The notes: generated from the sequence alone by a model not told the origin. A stretch of DNA of 12,338 nucleotides from Lentisphaerota bacterium (GCA_012514915.1 JAAYZJ010000003.1:1-12338); one strand, 5' to 3'. Shown: positions 4,309 through 12,060, numbered from the stretch's first letter. Made by a program: numbers and translations.

Positions 4309-5625
4309 ATGAACACGAAGCGACAGAAGATTGGACAACGCGCCGCCGTGGCGGCGTTGAGCGTATGGCTGGCTCCGCAGGTCGATGCCCAGGAGGCGGC
4401 AACAGACCGTCTCGACGAGTTGAAGCGGCAGTTGGGTGTGGTGGAGCGGAAACTGGAGCTTATCCAGGAGGAGTCGGTCTCCTCGGCGAAGGCCGCGGCC
4501 AACAAGTTTGGCGTGGCCGTCTATGGCCGCGTCAAGTTCGATGCCGGCTACGACACCGCCCGCACCACGCCGGGCGACTGGGCCACCTATGTGCTGCCGC
4601 AGCCGCAGGGGAAGGATAATGAACTGAACGCCACGGCGCGGGACAGCCGCCTCGGCGTGCGGTTGCGCGCCCCCGATTTCCAGGGGCTCGTCACGACGGG
4701 ATTGATCGAGACGGACTTCCTTAGTACCGGTCCGGCGAACTCGCCGAATCCGCGTCTACGGTTGGCCTACTTCGACGTGGCCACCCCGTCGGGCTGGGCG
4801 CTGCGGCTCGGCCAGGACTGGGATCTGTTCGGGGTCTACCATCCGAATTCGGTCGACGCCGGCCTGCTAGGCAACACCGGTAACCCGCGCGGTTTCCGGC
4901 CGCAGGTTCGCGTGAGCAAGACCATCCAGACCACGGAGCGCACCAAGTGGGTCGCTGCCGCGGCGCTGACCCGCAACATCGGCGAGGATCTGGACGGTGC
5001 CGGCCAGGACGACGGCGCCGACACGGGCGCGCCGGCCGGCCAGGCGGGGCTGGCGCTCCACACCATCGGCGCGGCGGGCCGTCCCTTGACGGTGGCGTTG
5101 TCCGGTTTGTACGGACGGGAGACGGTCGATGCCGTCGTCAAAACCACGACGACGGGCGCCGACGGCTCGGTCGCGCCGAAGACCAGCGTCACGGAGAAGG
5201 ATGCATCCGACTACGACTCCTGGCTGGCCCATCTGGCAGTGATCGTGCCGCTGTCGTCCCGGCTGGCGCTCCAGGGCGTCGTCTGGACGGGCGCCAACCT
5301 CGACGCCTACCAGGCGGGCAACGGGCAGGGTGTCAACGCCGTGGCGAAGCGCGAGATCGGCGCCAGGGGCGGCTACCTCCAACTGACCGCCAACGCGACG
5401 GAGAAGTTGGCCCTCGGCGCCGGCTATGGCATCGACGACCCCGACGACGGCGATCTGGCCGCGGGGCAGCGGGCGCGCAACAGCCGCCTCTACGGCAATG
5501 CCATCTATGCGCTGACCACGGCGGCCTCGGTGGGCGTGGAGGTGTCGCAGATCAAGACGGAGTACAAGGAGCAGGACAGCGCCGATGCGCTGCGCGTGGC
5601 GTTCTCGGGCACGCTGCGGTTCTAA
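4309..5625 (+). CDS. DcaP-like outer-membrane porin with N-terminal coiled coil
   Basis: A 438-residue outer-membrane beta-barrel precursor that would admit small solutes to the periplasm. Residues 1-27 form a Sec signal ending VDA before QE. Next comes a coiled-coil segment at about 30-60 (DRLDELKRQLGVVERKLEL), then a barrel starting VAVYGRVKFDAGYD. The pattern LRLGQDWDLFGVYHP followed by LLGNTGNPRGFRPQVR resembles DcaP-type trimeric porins, which also carry N-terminal coiled coils. The C-terminus GTLRF ends in Phe, the usual BAM recognition signal. The ATG at 4309 is used because the signal peptide starts cleanly there and AGGAAAG lies about 12 bases upstream. The frame is open back to a TTG at 4273. 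It is the first full gene after the leader, and the binding protein follows after 33 bases. Confidence 0.85.
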   Translation: MNTKRQKIGQRAAVAALSVWLAPQVDAQEAATDRLDELKRQLGVVERKLELIQEESVSSAKAAANKFGVAVYGRVKFDAGYDTARTTPGDWATYVLPQPQGKDNELNATARDSRLGVRLRAPDFQGLVTTGLIETDFLSTGPANSPNPRLRLAYFDVATPSGWALRLGQDWDLFGVYHPNSVDAGLLGNTGNPRGFRPQVRVSKTIQTTERTKWVAAAALTRNIGEDLDGAGQDDGADTGAPAGQAGLALHTIGAAGRPLTVALSGLYGRETVDAVVKTTTTGADGSVAPKTSVTEKDASDYDSWLAHLAVIVPLSSRLALQGVVWTGANLDAYQAGNGQGVNAVAKREIGARGGYLQLTANATEKLALGAGYGIDDPDDGDLAAGQRARNSRLYGNAIYALTTAASVGVEVSQIKTEYKEQDSADALRVAFSGTLRF

Positions 5626-5658
5626 ACGGATGAACAATCACTCAAGGAGCAGAACAAC

Positions 5659-6606
5659 ATGAAGAAGAGCATCATTGCACAAATCCTCGCGGGGATGACG
5701 CTGGCCGCGCTGACGGCGCCGGCGGTCCACGCCCAGTCGGCCAAGCCGACGAAGATCGTCGTCGCCGACGCGAAGACGACCCACCACCTCAACCTGTACG
5801 TGGCCAAGGAGAAGGGCTTGCTGGCCAAGCGGGGCCTCGAGGTCGAGATCGTTGAGGTGAAGGATCTGGCCGCCGCGCGTGACCTGGTGGTCGCCGGCAA
5901 GGCGGATGTCTACTGGGCCTGCCCCACGGCCGTGATCGCGGCGATCGCCAACGGCGCGCCGATCAGAATCATCTCCCAGGTCAAGGCCCCCTGCACCTCG
6001 GTGCTGGTGGTCCCCCCCGACTCACCCATCCAGGACATCAAGGATCTGAAGGGCAAGCGGGTCGCCGGTATCTCGCCGACGTGCGAGGCGGTCATCGCCT
6101 ACACCCGGGCAGCCAAGCTGGCGGGCGCCCCCTTCCGGCTGGAGAAACTGGCGGGCGGTCCGGCCATCGCCGCCCTCGAGGCCCGCGCGGTCGACGCCGC
6201 CATCCTCGAGGAGCCGCAGGCGAGCATCGCCGAGCTGAAGGGGTACCGCTTCGTCCGGAGCGACGTGGCCGAAGGGATCCCCTGCCGGACGATCAACGCC
6301 CGGACGGGGGTCCTGCAGAGCAACGCGGCGGCGCTCAAGGCGCTGATCGAGGCGGTTGAGGAGGCCAACGCCCTGATCCTGAAGGATCCGGTGGCCGACG
6401 AGGTCGTCGCGATCGCGCACACCTACACCGGCGCGCCCCATGCCTCCATCAAGCAGGGGAACCACCGGTTGCGCTTCGGGACCACCATCAAGGAGGAGGG
6501 GCTCTCCCTTCTCGCCGACGCGCTGGTGGACCAGGGCGACATCAAAGAGAACCCGGGGACGAAGCTCTACGCCCCCGAGTTCAAGGGGATCACATGGGGC
6601 AGGTAG
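5659..6606 (+). CDS. ABC transporter substrate-binding protein, NitT/TauT (SsuA/NMT1-like) family
   Basis: A 315-residue periplasmic binding protein of the nitrate/sulfonate/taurine/thiamine-precursor superfamily. A signal peptide (1-25) ends VHA before QS. The mature protein begins PTKIVVADAKTTHHLNLYVAK and KGLLAKRGLEVEIVEV, then AARDLVVAGKADVYWACPTAV, the typical order of an SsuA/NMT1 first lobe. LKGKRVAGISPT marks the second lobe. AAG GAG at 5644-5649 is a good ribosome-binding site, 9 bases before the ATG. Four cysteines lie in the mature protein (WACP, APCT, PTCE, IPCR), two of them near the expected ligand cleft. The substrate is not readable. The cysteine genes in the same cluster suggest a sulfur compound such as a sulfonate, but that is inference. 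Confidence 0.88.
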   Translation: MKKSIIAQILAGMTLAALTAPAVHAQSAKPTKIVVADAKTTHHLNLYVAKEKGLLAKRGLEVEIVEVKDLAAARDLVVAGKADVYWACPTAVIAAIANGAPIRIISQVKAPCTSVLVVPPDSPIQDIKDLKGKRVAGISPTCEAVIAYTRAAKLAGAPFRLEKLAGGPAIAALEARAVDAAILEEPQASIAELKGYRFVRSDVAEGIPCRTINARTGVLQSNAAALKALIEAVEEANALILKDPVADEVVAIAHTYTGAPHASIKQGNHRLRFGTTIKEEGLSLLADALVDQGDIKENPGTKLYAPEFKGITWGR

Positions 6607-6623
6607 ACTGACGCGCCGGACGG

Positions 6624-6653
6624 CCTGCGCCGCCGCGAAGGCGGCGGGGCAGG
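6624..6653 (+). other. GC-rich hairpin after the binding-protein gene
   Basis: CGCCGCC (6628-6634) and GGCGGCG (6640-6646) form a 7-bp stem around GCGAA, extended by CCTG (6624-6627) with CAGG (6650-6653) across a GGG bulge. There is no T tract, so it is not a standard terminator. Hairpins after binding-protein genes often stabilise the upstream mRNA, giving more receptor than permease; that role is inferred here. Confidence 0.6.
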
Positions 6654-6780
6654 TCCGCCGGGCACTGGCGAGGCGAACCTGGAAGCCGGCACGCTGGAGC
6701 CCGCCGTCCTCGGCGGTGGTTCTCTCGCAAGCAAGATTCGGAGACCGGGCGCAGGGGCGACGACGGTCGGATGGCATCCT

Positions 6781-6820
6781 GAAGTCGACGGGAGTCGACG
6801 GGAGTCGATCGTAGTCGACA
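6781..6820 (+). repeat. Four 10-bp AGTCGA units
   Basis: Four contiguous 10-mers follow the pattern (G/A)(A/G/T)AGTCGA plus two variable bases: GAAGTCGACG, GGAGTCGACG, GGAGTCGATC, GTAGTCGACA. They match the 10-bp-phased GTAGTCG array at 3827-3853. They directly abut the hairpin at 6822-6843, the same two modules that lie near each other at 3705-3853. Confidence 0.85.
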
Positions 6821-6821
6821 A

Positions 6822-6843
6822 GGACAGGCAGGAATGCCTGTCC
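6822..6843 (+). repeat. GGACAGGCA inverted repeat, third copy
   Basis: GGACAGGCA (6822-6830) and TGCCTGTCC (6835-6843) form a perfect 9-bp stem with a GGAA loop. Read on the minus strand it is identical over 22 bases to the copy at 3754-3775. Here it sits in reverse orientation, inside the gap between the ABC binding-protein and permease genes. It marks a dispersed intergenic repeat family. Confidence 0.9.
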
Positions 6844-6890
6844 TACCTTGAAAGAACGCGCAACGCTAAACGTTTCACGCGGAACGCAGA

Positions 6891-7736
6891 ATGAAAAGAT
6901 TGCACATACTCCCCCAGGGAGAACGGGGCGCGGTCGTCGTGAACGCACTCCGCGAGCTCGGCCGCTTCCTGAAGACGGCGTTCGGCAGTCTGCTGTCGAT
7001 CGAGTTCGCGACGGTCATCCTGCCGCTGCTCGTCCTTTGGGAACTGGCGCCGCGGCTGGGCTGGGTGCCGCGCACGCTGATCCCGCCGGCCTCGCAAGTC
7101 GCGGTGGCGCTCGTGGATCTGTTCGCGCGCCACGGACTGCTCGGGCATATCGGCAGCAGCCTGGGCCGCTTCGCCCTTGGCCTGGCCATCGCCCTGGCCA
7201 CGGCGCTGCCCCTCGGCGTCCTCATGGGCTGGAATCTCTTCTTCCGCAAACACGCGCTGCCGCTCTTCCAACTGCTTGCGCCGGTGCCACCGCCCGCGTG
7301 GGTACCGATCACCATTGTCGTGCTGGGCGTGGGGCTGCCGATGCAGACCTACCTGATCTTCCTGGGCGCCTTCTATCCGATCCTCTTCAACACCTACCAG
7401 GGCGTGAAGGACACCGACCCGCGTTACCTCGCCTCCGCGCGCGTGTTCGGTGCCAGCGAGTGGACGCTGGTCCGTCACGTCTACATCCCGCACGCGCTGG
7501 GTTCGGTCGTCATGGGCGTCAAGATCGGCATCGCCCTGGGACTCGTCATGCTGATCATCGCCGAAATGCACGGTGGCCGGAAGGGGCTGGGCTATCTGCT
7601 GCTGGAGGCCAAGGAGTATTTCCAGATCGACCGCATGATCGCCTGCATGGCCGTGCTCGGGGCGATCGGGTGGTTCCTGATCGAGGTCATGAAGTACCTC
7701 GAGGCCAAACTGGCACTCTGGAGGGTTGGACGCTAA
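6891..7736 (+). CDS. ABC transporter permease, NitT/TauT (SsuC/TauC-like) family
   Basis: A 281-residue inner-membrane permease with about six hydrophobic segments. The cytoplasmic coupling loop for the ATPase is clear: YLASARVFGASEWTLVRHV followed by YIPHAL, the EAA-type motif with conserved Gly and Pro in the SsuC/TauC/NrtB family. The stretch PPPAWVPITIVVLGVG is also usual for the family. The ATG at 6891 has only a weak ribosome-binding site (GGA at 6881-6883); a GTG at 6939 in frame is an alternative but would remove the first 16 residues with no better signal. A repeat island of 284 bases separates it from the binding protein, while the ATPase follows with a 1-base gap. Confidence 0.92.
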   Translation: MKRLHILPQGERGAVVVNALRELGRFLKTAFGSLLSIEFATVILPLLVLWELAPRLGWVPRTLIPPASQVAVALVDLFARHGLLGHIGSSLGRFALGLAIALATALPLGVLMGWNLFFRKHALPLFQLLAPVPPPAWVPITIVVLGVGLPMQTYLIFLGAFYPILFNTYQGVKDTDPRYLASARVFGASEWTLVRHVYIPHALGSVVMGVKIGIALGLVMLIIAEMHGGRKGLGYLLLEAKEYFQIDRMIACMAVLGAIGWFLIEVMKYLEAKLALWRVGR

Positions 7737-7737
7737 C

Positions 7738-8610
7738 ATGATCTCCGCCCGCAACATCACCAAGTTCTTCTCCGTCGTCAACGACGACCGGACCGCCGAC
7801 GGCATCACCGCCGTGCTGTCGGTCTCGCTGGATATCCCGGACGGACGCTTCGTGTCGTTCGTGGGTCCGACAGGGTGCGGCAAGTCGACGTTTCTCGAGA
7901 TCCTCGCGGGGCTGCAGGCCCCCACGGAGGGCGAGGTCTGGATCGACGGGCGCCGCGTCCTCGAGCCGCTCCCCGCCACGCGCAAGGAGATGGAGGCCTA
8001 CCGTCGCCGCTACCGCTTCCTCTCGCCGATCGCCAACAGCCTGTTCCGCGACCGCCCCAAGCACGACATCGCGATGATCTTCCAGGACTACGCCGTCTTT
8101 CCGTGGATGACCGCGCGGCAGAACGTGGTCTTCGCCCTGAAGCTGCGGGGCGTGCCCCGCCGCGAGCGTGACGCGCTGGCGCGTCACTACCTGACGCGCG
8201 TCGGCCTGGCCGGGAGCGAGAACAAGTATCCCGCCCAGCTCTCCGGCGGGATGCGCCAGCGGCTGGCCATCGCCCGGGCGCTCTCGGTCGAGCCGCGGAT
8301 CATCCTCATGGACGAGCCTTTCGCGGCGGTCGACGCCCAGACGCGCGAGACCCTGCAGGAGGAGCTGCTGGAGCTGTGGAGCGGAACGGGGCGCACGGTC
8401 GTCCTGGTCACCCACGACATCGACGAGGCGGTCTACCTCTCCGACGAGATTGTGGTCTTTTCCCCACAGCCCGGCACCGTGCGCAACCGTCTGACCGTCG
8501 ATACGCCGCGGCCGCGGCGGCGCGACGACCCGGTCCTGGCCGACCTGCGCGCGCGCATCCTGTCCATCTATCGCCAAGACGCGGAACACCGCACCGACTG
8601 GAGCATTTGA
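7738..8610 (+). CDS. ABC transporter ATP-binding protein, NitT/TauT (SsuB/TauB-like) family, with insertion
   Basis: A 290-residue cytoplasmic ATPase that energises the importer. All motifs are present: Walker A GPTGCGKST (43-51), Q-loop Gln116 in IFQDYAVFPW, signature LSGGM (168-172), Walker B IILMDEP (188-194) and H-loop His226 in VTHD. Between the beta strand after Walker A and the Q-loop it has an extra basic and aromatic segment, about residues 82-110 (RKEMEAYRRRYRFLSPIANS, then LFRDRPKHD), which ordinary SsuB/TauB proteins do not have to my knowledge. The ATG at 7738 follows the permease stop directly, with GGAGGG at 7720-7725 inside the permease gene. The upstream TTG at 7726 is less likely. 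Confidence 0.93.
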   Translation: MISARNITKFFSVVNDDRTADGITAVLSVSLDIPDGRFVSFVGPTGCGKSTFLEILAGLQAPTEGEVWIDGRRVLEPLPATRKEMEAYRRRYRFLSPIANSLFRDRPKHDIAMIFQDYAVFPWMTARQNVVFALKLRGVPRRERDALARHYLTRVGLAGSENKYPAQLSGGMRQRLAIARALSVEPRIILMDEPFAAVDAQTRETLQEELLELWSGTGRTVVLVTHDIDEAVYLSDEIVVFSPQPGTVRNRLTVDTPRPRRRDDPVLADLRARILSIYRQDAEHRTDWSI

Positions 8611-8627
8611 AAGCGAGGAGCATCACC

Positions 8628-9620
8628 ATGCCAGCAAACCAAGACAACCTGCTCACCGTCCCGCATCCGTTCCGGGGACGGATCCACGACGACATCACCC
8701 AGGCGATCGGCCACACGCCCCTCGTGCGGCTGCGCGGCGTCTCGGACGACGGTGCCATCGTCGCCGCGAAGCTCGACTCGTTCAATCCGATGAACAGCGT
8801 CAAATGCCGGATCGGCGCGGCCATGATCGCCGCGGCCGAGCGCGACGGCCGCCTGAAGCCCGGCATGACGGTGATCGAGGCGACCTCGGGCAACACCGGC
8901 ATCGGGTTGGCCTTTGCCTGCGCCGCGAAAGGCTACCGGCTGATCATCACCATGCCGGAAACGATGACCATCGAGCGGCGCAAGCTCGTGCAGATGCTCG
9001 GGGCCGAACTCGTGCTGACACCGGGACCGCTCGGCATGCGCGGCGCGATGGACAAGGCCAAGGAGCTGTTGCGGACCATCAAGGGCGGCTTCATGCCGCT
9101 GCAATTCGAGAACCCGGCCAACCCCCAGATCCACCGCGAGACCACGGCCGAGGAAATCTGGGCCGACACGCAGGGCAAGGTCGATGTCTTCGTGGCCGGC
9201 ATCGGCACCGGCGGGACGATCACCGGCGTGGGCGAGGTCCTCAAGGCGCGCAAGCCGAATGTCCGGGTGGTCGGAGTCGAACCCGACGCCTCGCCGGTCC
9301 TCACCGGCGGCCGCCCCGGCCCCCACCGCATCCAGGGGCTCGGCGCCGGCTTCGTCCCCCCCGTGCTGAACCGGCGGATCGTGGACGAGGTGGTGCGGGT
9401 GACCGACCTCGATGCGTTCGAGACGGCGCGGTGGGTGGCACGGGAGCAGGGCATCCTGTGCGGCATTTCGAGTGGCGCTGCCGCGTGGGTCGCATGCAAG
9501 CTCGCACGCCGCCCGGTATTCCGTGATAAACTAATCGTGGTCATGTTTCCCGATTCGGGTGAACGGTACCTGACCACCCCGCTGTCGCAAGCCCCCGAGA
9601 AACAGGAGCATGCAGGATGA
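8628..9620 (+). CDS. cysK: Cysteine synthase A (O-acetylserine sulfhydrylase)
   Basis: A 330-residue cytoplasmic PLP enzyme that makes cysteine from O-acetylserine and sulfide. The PLP lysine is Lys59 in NSVKCRIG, with Cys rather than Asp after the Lys, as in E. coli CysK. Further motifs are TSGNTG (86-91), ITMPETMTIERR (107-118), NPANPQIHRETT (162-173), the phosphate-binding GTGGT (193-197), ISSGAA (280-285) and PDSGERYL (308-315). There is no CBS domain or heme-binding extension, so it is not a full-length eukaryote-like cystathionine beta-synthase, though some bacterial homologues (MccA type) of this length use homocysteine. GAGGAG (8615-8620) sits 7 bases before the ATG. Its stop overlaps the next gene in ATGA. 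Confidence 0.9.
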   Translation: MPANQDNLLTVPHPFRGRIHDDITQAIGHTPLVRLRGVSDDGAIVAAKLDSFNPMNSVKCRIGAAMIAAAERDGRLKPGMTVIEATSGNTGIGLAFACAAKGYRLIITMPETMTIERRKLVQMLGAELVLTPGPLGMRGAMDKAKELLRTIKGGFMPLQFENPANPQIHRETTAEEIWADTQGKVDVFVAGIGTGGTITGVGEVLKARKPNVRVVGVEPDASPVLTGGRPGPHRIQGLGAGFVPPVLNRRIVDEVVRVTDLDAFETARWVAREQGILCGISSGAAAWVACKLARRPVFRDKLIVVMFPDSGERYLTTPLSQAPEKQEHAG

Positions 9621-10759
9621 CACCACTCGCCATCGAGACGCAACTGGCCCAGGCCGGCTGTCGACGCGACCCGCACACCGGGGCCTTGTCGGTGCCCATC
9701 TACCAGACGTCGGCGTTCGCCCATGAGGCGCTTGGCCACTCGACGGGGTTCGACTACTCGCGCACCTCGAACCCCACCCGCCTGGCCCTGGAGGAGACGC
9801 TGGCCGCCGTCGAGGGCGGCCACCGCGGCTTCGCCTTCGCTTCCGGCCTGGCGGCCATCGACGCCGTGCTCCGGCTCCTGCCGGCCGGCAGCCGTGTCGT
9901 CGCCACCGCCGACCTGTATGGGGGCACCTTCCGGCTCTTCGAGCAGACGGCCCGCGCGTACGGCATCGAAGCCCTCTATGTCGACACCTCCGACACGGAG
10001 GCCACGCGGCGCGCGTTGCGCGAGCCGGGCGTGCGGGCGCTCTTCGTCGAGAGCCTCACCAACCCGCTCCTCAAGGTCGCCGATCTCCCCGCACTGCTCG
10101 AGGCCGCCCGCGAAGGAGGCGCCACGACGATCGTCGACAACACGTTCCTGACTCCGTGTCTCCTGCGTCCGCTCGACCTGGACGCCGACCTGATTGTCTA
10201 CAGCGCGACCAAGTATCTGGCGGGCCACAACGATGTCGTGGCTGGCGCCGTCATCACACGCACCCCCGCGTGGAGCGAGCGCCTCGCCTTCCAGCAGAAC
10301 GCCGTCGGCGCCGTGCTGGGTCCGCAGGACGCCTGGCTGGTTCTGCGTGGACTCAAGACGCTGCCGCTGCGGCTCCGGCAGCAGGGTGAGAACGCCCGGC
10401 GCCTGGCAGAGTGGCTGGCGCAACACCCGCGCGTCAAGCGCGTCCACTATCCCGGCCTCCCCGGCCATCCGGGGCACGCCACCCTTGCGCGCCAGGCGGC
10501 GGGATTCGGCGCCATGATCGCCTTCGAGGTGGCCGATGCCGGGCGGGTCCCGGCCATCCTGAAGGGCGTGCGGGTATTCCTCTTCGCCGAGAGCCTCGGC
10601 GGTGTCGAATCGCTGATCACCCTGCCGCGCGAGCAAACGCACGCCGACCTGCCGGCGGACACGCTCGACCGCCTGGGGATCGGCCCCGGGCTGCTGCGCC
10701 TTTCGATCGGTATCGAGGACGTCAACGATCTGATCCGGGACTTGGAGAACGTGCTATGA
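9617..10759 (+). CDS. Transsulfuration-family PLP enzyme (cystathionine gamma-synthase/beta-lyase type), first copy
   Basis: A 380-residue member of the Cys/Met-metabolism PLP family. Signs are PIYQTSAF (27-34), DYSRTSNPT (46-54), YGGTFRLF (101-108), ESLTNPLL (145-152), VDNTF (173-177), SATKYLAGHND (196-206) with PLP Lys199, and ESLGGVESLI (325-334). The middle glycine of the usual GGH after the Lys is Ala202, a small change. Members make or split cystathionine, or use O-acyl-homoserine with sulfide; the sequence alone does not decide. The start codon is in a 4-base overlap with cysK, preceded by AGGAG (9604-9608). The pair with the next gene recalls metI-metC of Bacillus subtilis, so this could be the synthase and the next the lyase, but this is inferred. 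Confidence 0.88.
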   Translation: MTPLAIETQLAQAGCRRDPHTGALSVPIYQTSAFAHEALGHSTGFDYSRTSNPTRLALEETLAAVEGGHRGFAFASGLAAIDAVLRLLPAGSRVVATADLYGGTFRLFEQTARAYGIEALYVDTSDTEATRRALREPGVRALFVESLTNPLLKVADLPALLEAAREGGATTIVDNTFLTPCLLRPLDLDADLIVYSATKYLAGHNDVVAGAVITRTPAWSERLAFQQNAVGAVLGPQDAWLVLRGLKTLPLRLRQQGENARRLAEWLAQHPRVKRVHYPGLPGHPGHATLARQAAGFGAMIAFEVADAGRVPAILKGVRVFLFAESLGGVESLITLPREQTHADLPADTLDRLGIGPGLLRLSIGIEDVNDLIRDLENVL

Positions 10760-11889
10760 ACCTCAGGACGCTGCTAATCCACGGCGGGCGCGACCGCGAC
10801 CCCTACACGGGGGCATCGAGCATCCCCATCTACCAGACCTCCACCTTTGCGCAGGCCGATCCGGAGCACCCCGGGCGCTACGACTACGCCCGCAGCGGCA
10901 ATCCCACGCGCGAGGCGCTGGAGGAGTCGATCGCCGCGCTCGAGGGCGGCGCGTGCGGCCTGGCCTTCGGTTCCGGCATGGCGGCCACATCGTCGGTGCT
11001 GCTCCTGTTCCGTCCCGGCGACCACCTGGTGGTCGGCGAAGCCGTCTACGGCGGCACCTACCGCATCCTGCAGGGGCTCTTCCACCAATGGCAACTGGAG
11101 GTGACGTTCGTCGACACGCAGGACCCCGAGGCGGTCCGGCGCGCGATCCGCCCCACCACCCGCGCCCTCTTCGTCGAGACGCCGGCGAACCCGCTGCTGC
11201 AGATCACCGACCTGCGCGCCATGGCGGCGCTCGCCGCCGAGCACGGCTTGCTATCGATCGTCGACAACACCTTCATGTCGCCCTATCTGCAGCGGCCGAT
11301 CAAGCTCGGCTTCGACATCGTCGTGCATAGCGCCACCAAGTTTCTCGGAGGGCACAGCGATCTGATCGCCGGCCTGGTCGTCGCGCGTGACGAAACGCTC
11401 GGGCGCCGGCTGAAGAGCATCCAGAACGCCTTCGGAGGCATCCTGGGGCCGATGGACGCGTGGCTGACGCTCCGCGGGATCAAGACGCTTGGGGTCCGCC
11501 TGGAGGCGCAGCAGGCGTCGGCCCAGAAGATTGCCCAGTGGCTGCGCGAGCAGCCCAAGGTGAACCATGTCTACTATCCCGGCTTCCCCGACCACCCCGG
11601 CCGCGCGATCCACTTCGGCCAGGCATCGGGGGCCGGCGCCATTGTCTCCTTCGAGTTGCCCGACGGTCCCGCGGCGATGGCGTTTCTCAAGCGCGTGCGG
11701 CTGCCGCTCGTGGCGGTGAGCCTCGGCGGTGTGGAGAGCATCCTCTCGCATCCCGCCACCATGTCCCACGCCGCCCTGCCGCCCGCCGCGCGCCGCGCCC
11801 GCGCCATCTCGGACGGACTCGTGCGGCTATCCGTCGGACTGGAGGACGCCGACGATCTGATGGCCGATATCAGCAATGCGCTCGGATGA
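10756..11889 (+). CDS. Transsulfuration-family PLP enzyme (cystathionine gamma/beta-lyase or synthase type), second copy
   Basis: A 377-residue paralogue of the preceding gene. Signs are PIYQTSTF (24-31), DYARSGNPT (43-51), YGGTYRIL (98-105), ETPANPLL (141-148), VDNTFMSP (169-176), HSATKFLGGHSD (191-202) with PLP Lys195, and SLGGVESILSHPATMSH (322-338). The SHPATMSHA ending, the ETPANP loop and the full GGH motif are typical of cystathionine gamma-lyase and gamma-synthase subfamilies. It starts in a 4-base ATGA overlap with the first copy; GGAG at 10744-10747 is the ribosome-binding site. It is the last gene of the overlapping cysK trio, so the three products are probably made together. It could degrade cystathionine to cysteine or to homocysteine; I cannot choose. 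Confidence 0.88.
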   Translation: MNLRTLLIHGGRDRDPYTGASSIPIYQTSTFAQADPEHPGRYDYARSGNPTREALEESIAALEGGACGLAFGSGMAATSSVLLLFRPGDHLVVGEAVYGGTYRILQGLFHQWQLEVTFVDTQDPEAVRRAIRPTTRALFVETPANPLLQITDLRAMAALAAEHGLLSIVDNTFMSPYLQRPIKLGFDIVVHSATKFLGGHSDLIAGLVVARDETLGRRLKSIQNAFGGILGPMDAWLTLRGIKTLGVRLEAQQASAQKIAQWLREQPKVNHVYYPGFPDHPGRAIHFGQASGAGAIVSFELPDGPAAMAFLKRVRLPLVAVSLGGVESILSHPATMSHAALPPAARRARAISDGLVRLSVGLEDADDLMADISNALG

Positions 11890-12045
11890 TCGGCGGTTGT
11901 CGCCACCGGAGGCCGCTTGCCTGCCATCCGAACGCCATCCGAATCTCACAGGAGTCGTGCGTGTTCACCTGACTCAAGAATGTCGCCAGAGTTGTCAAAC
12001 GGCAGCACGCGGCAAAGCAGAAACTTTTTTTCGCGCTTGTGTTTC

Positions 12046-12060
12046 GGGGGTGGGGGGGGG
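12046..12060 (+). other. G-rich tract in the 3' intergenic region
   Basis: Five G, one T and nine G in a row lie in the 267-base gap between the last PLP enzyme and the beta-helix frame. Such a tract could form a G-quadruplex or be a slippage site. The T7 run just upstream (about 12025-12031) lacks a convincing hairpin, so I do not call a terminator. No further gene is visible in 11890-12156. Confidence 0.6.

Noticed and set aside
8805..8807. Cys60 after the PLP lysine of CysK as a broken active site
   Set aside because: Many family members have Asp here, but E. coli CysK also has SVKCR, so the residue is a normal variant.
8933..10642. A 569-codon open frame on the minus strand across cysK and the first PLP gene
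   Set aside because: It lies opposite two genes with complete active-site motifs. Its translation is Arg/Ala/Gly-rich without recognisable domains, as expected for the reverse strand of GC-rich coding DNA.
12018..12031. Intrinsic terminator at the T7 run after the last PLP gene
   Set aside because: No stable hairpin ends directly before the T run, so I could not support a terminator there.
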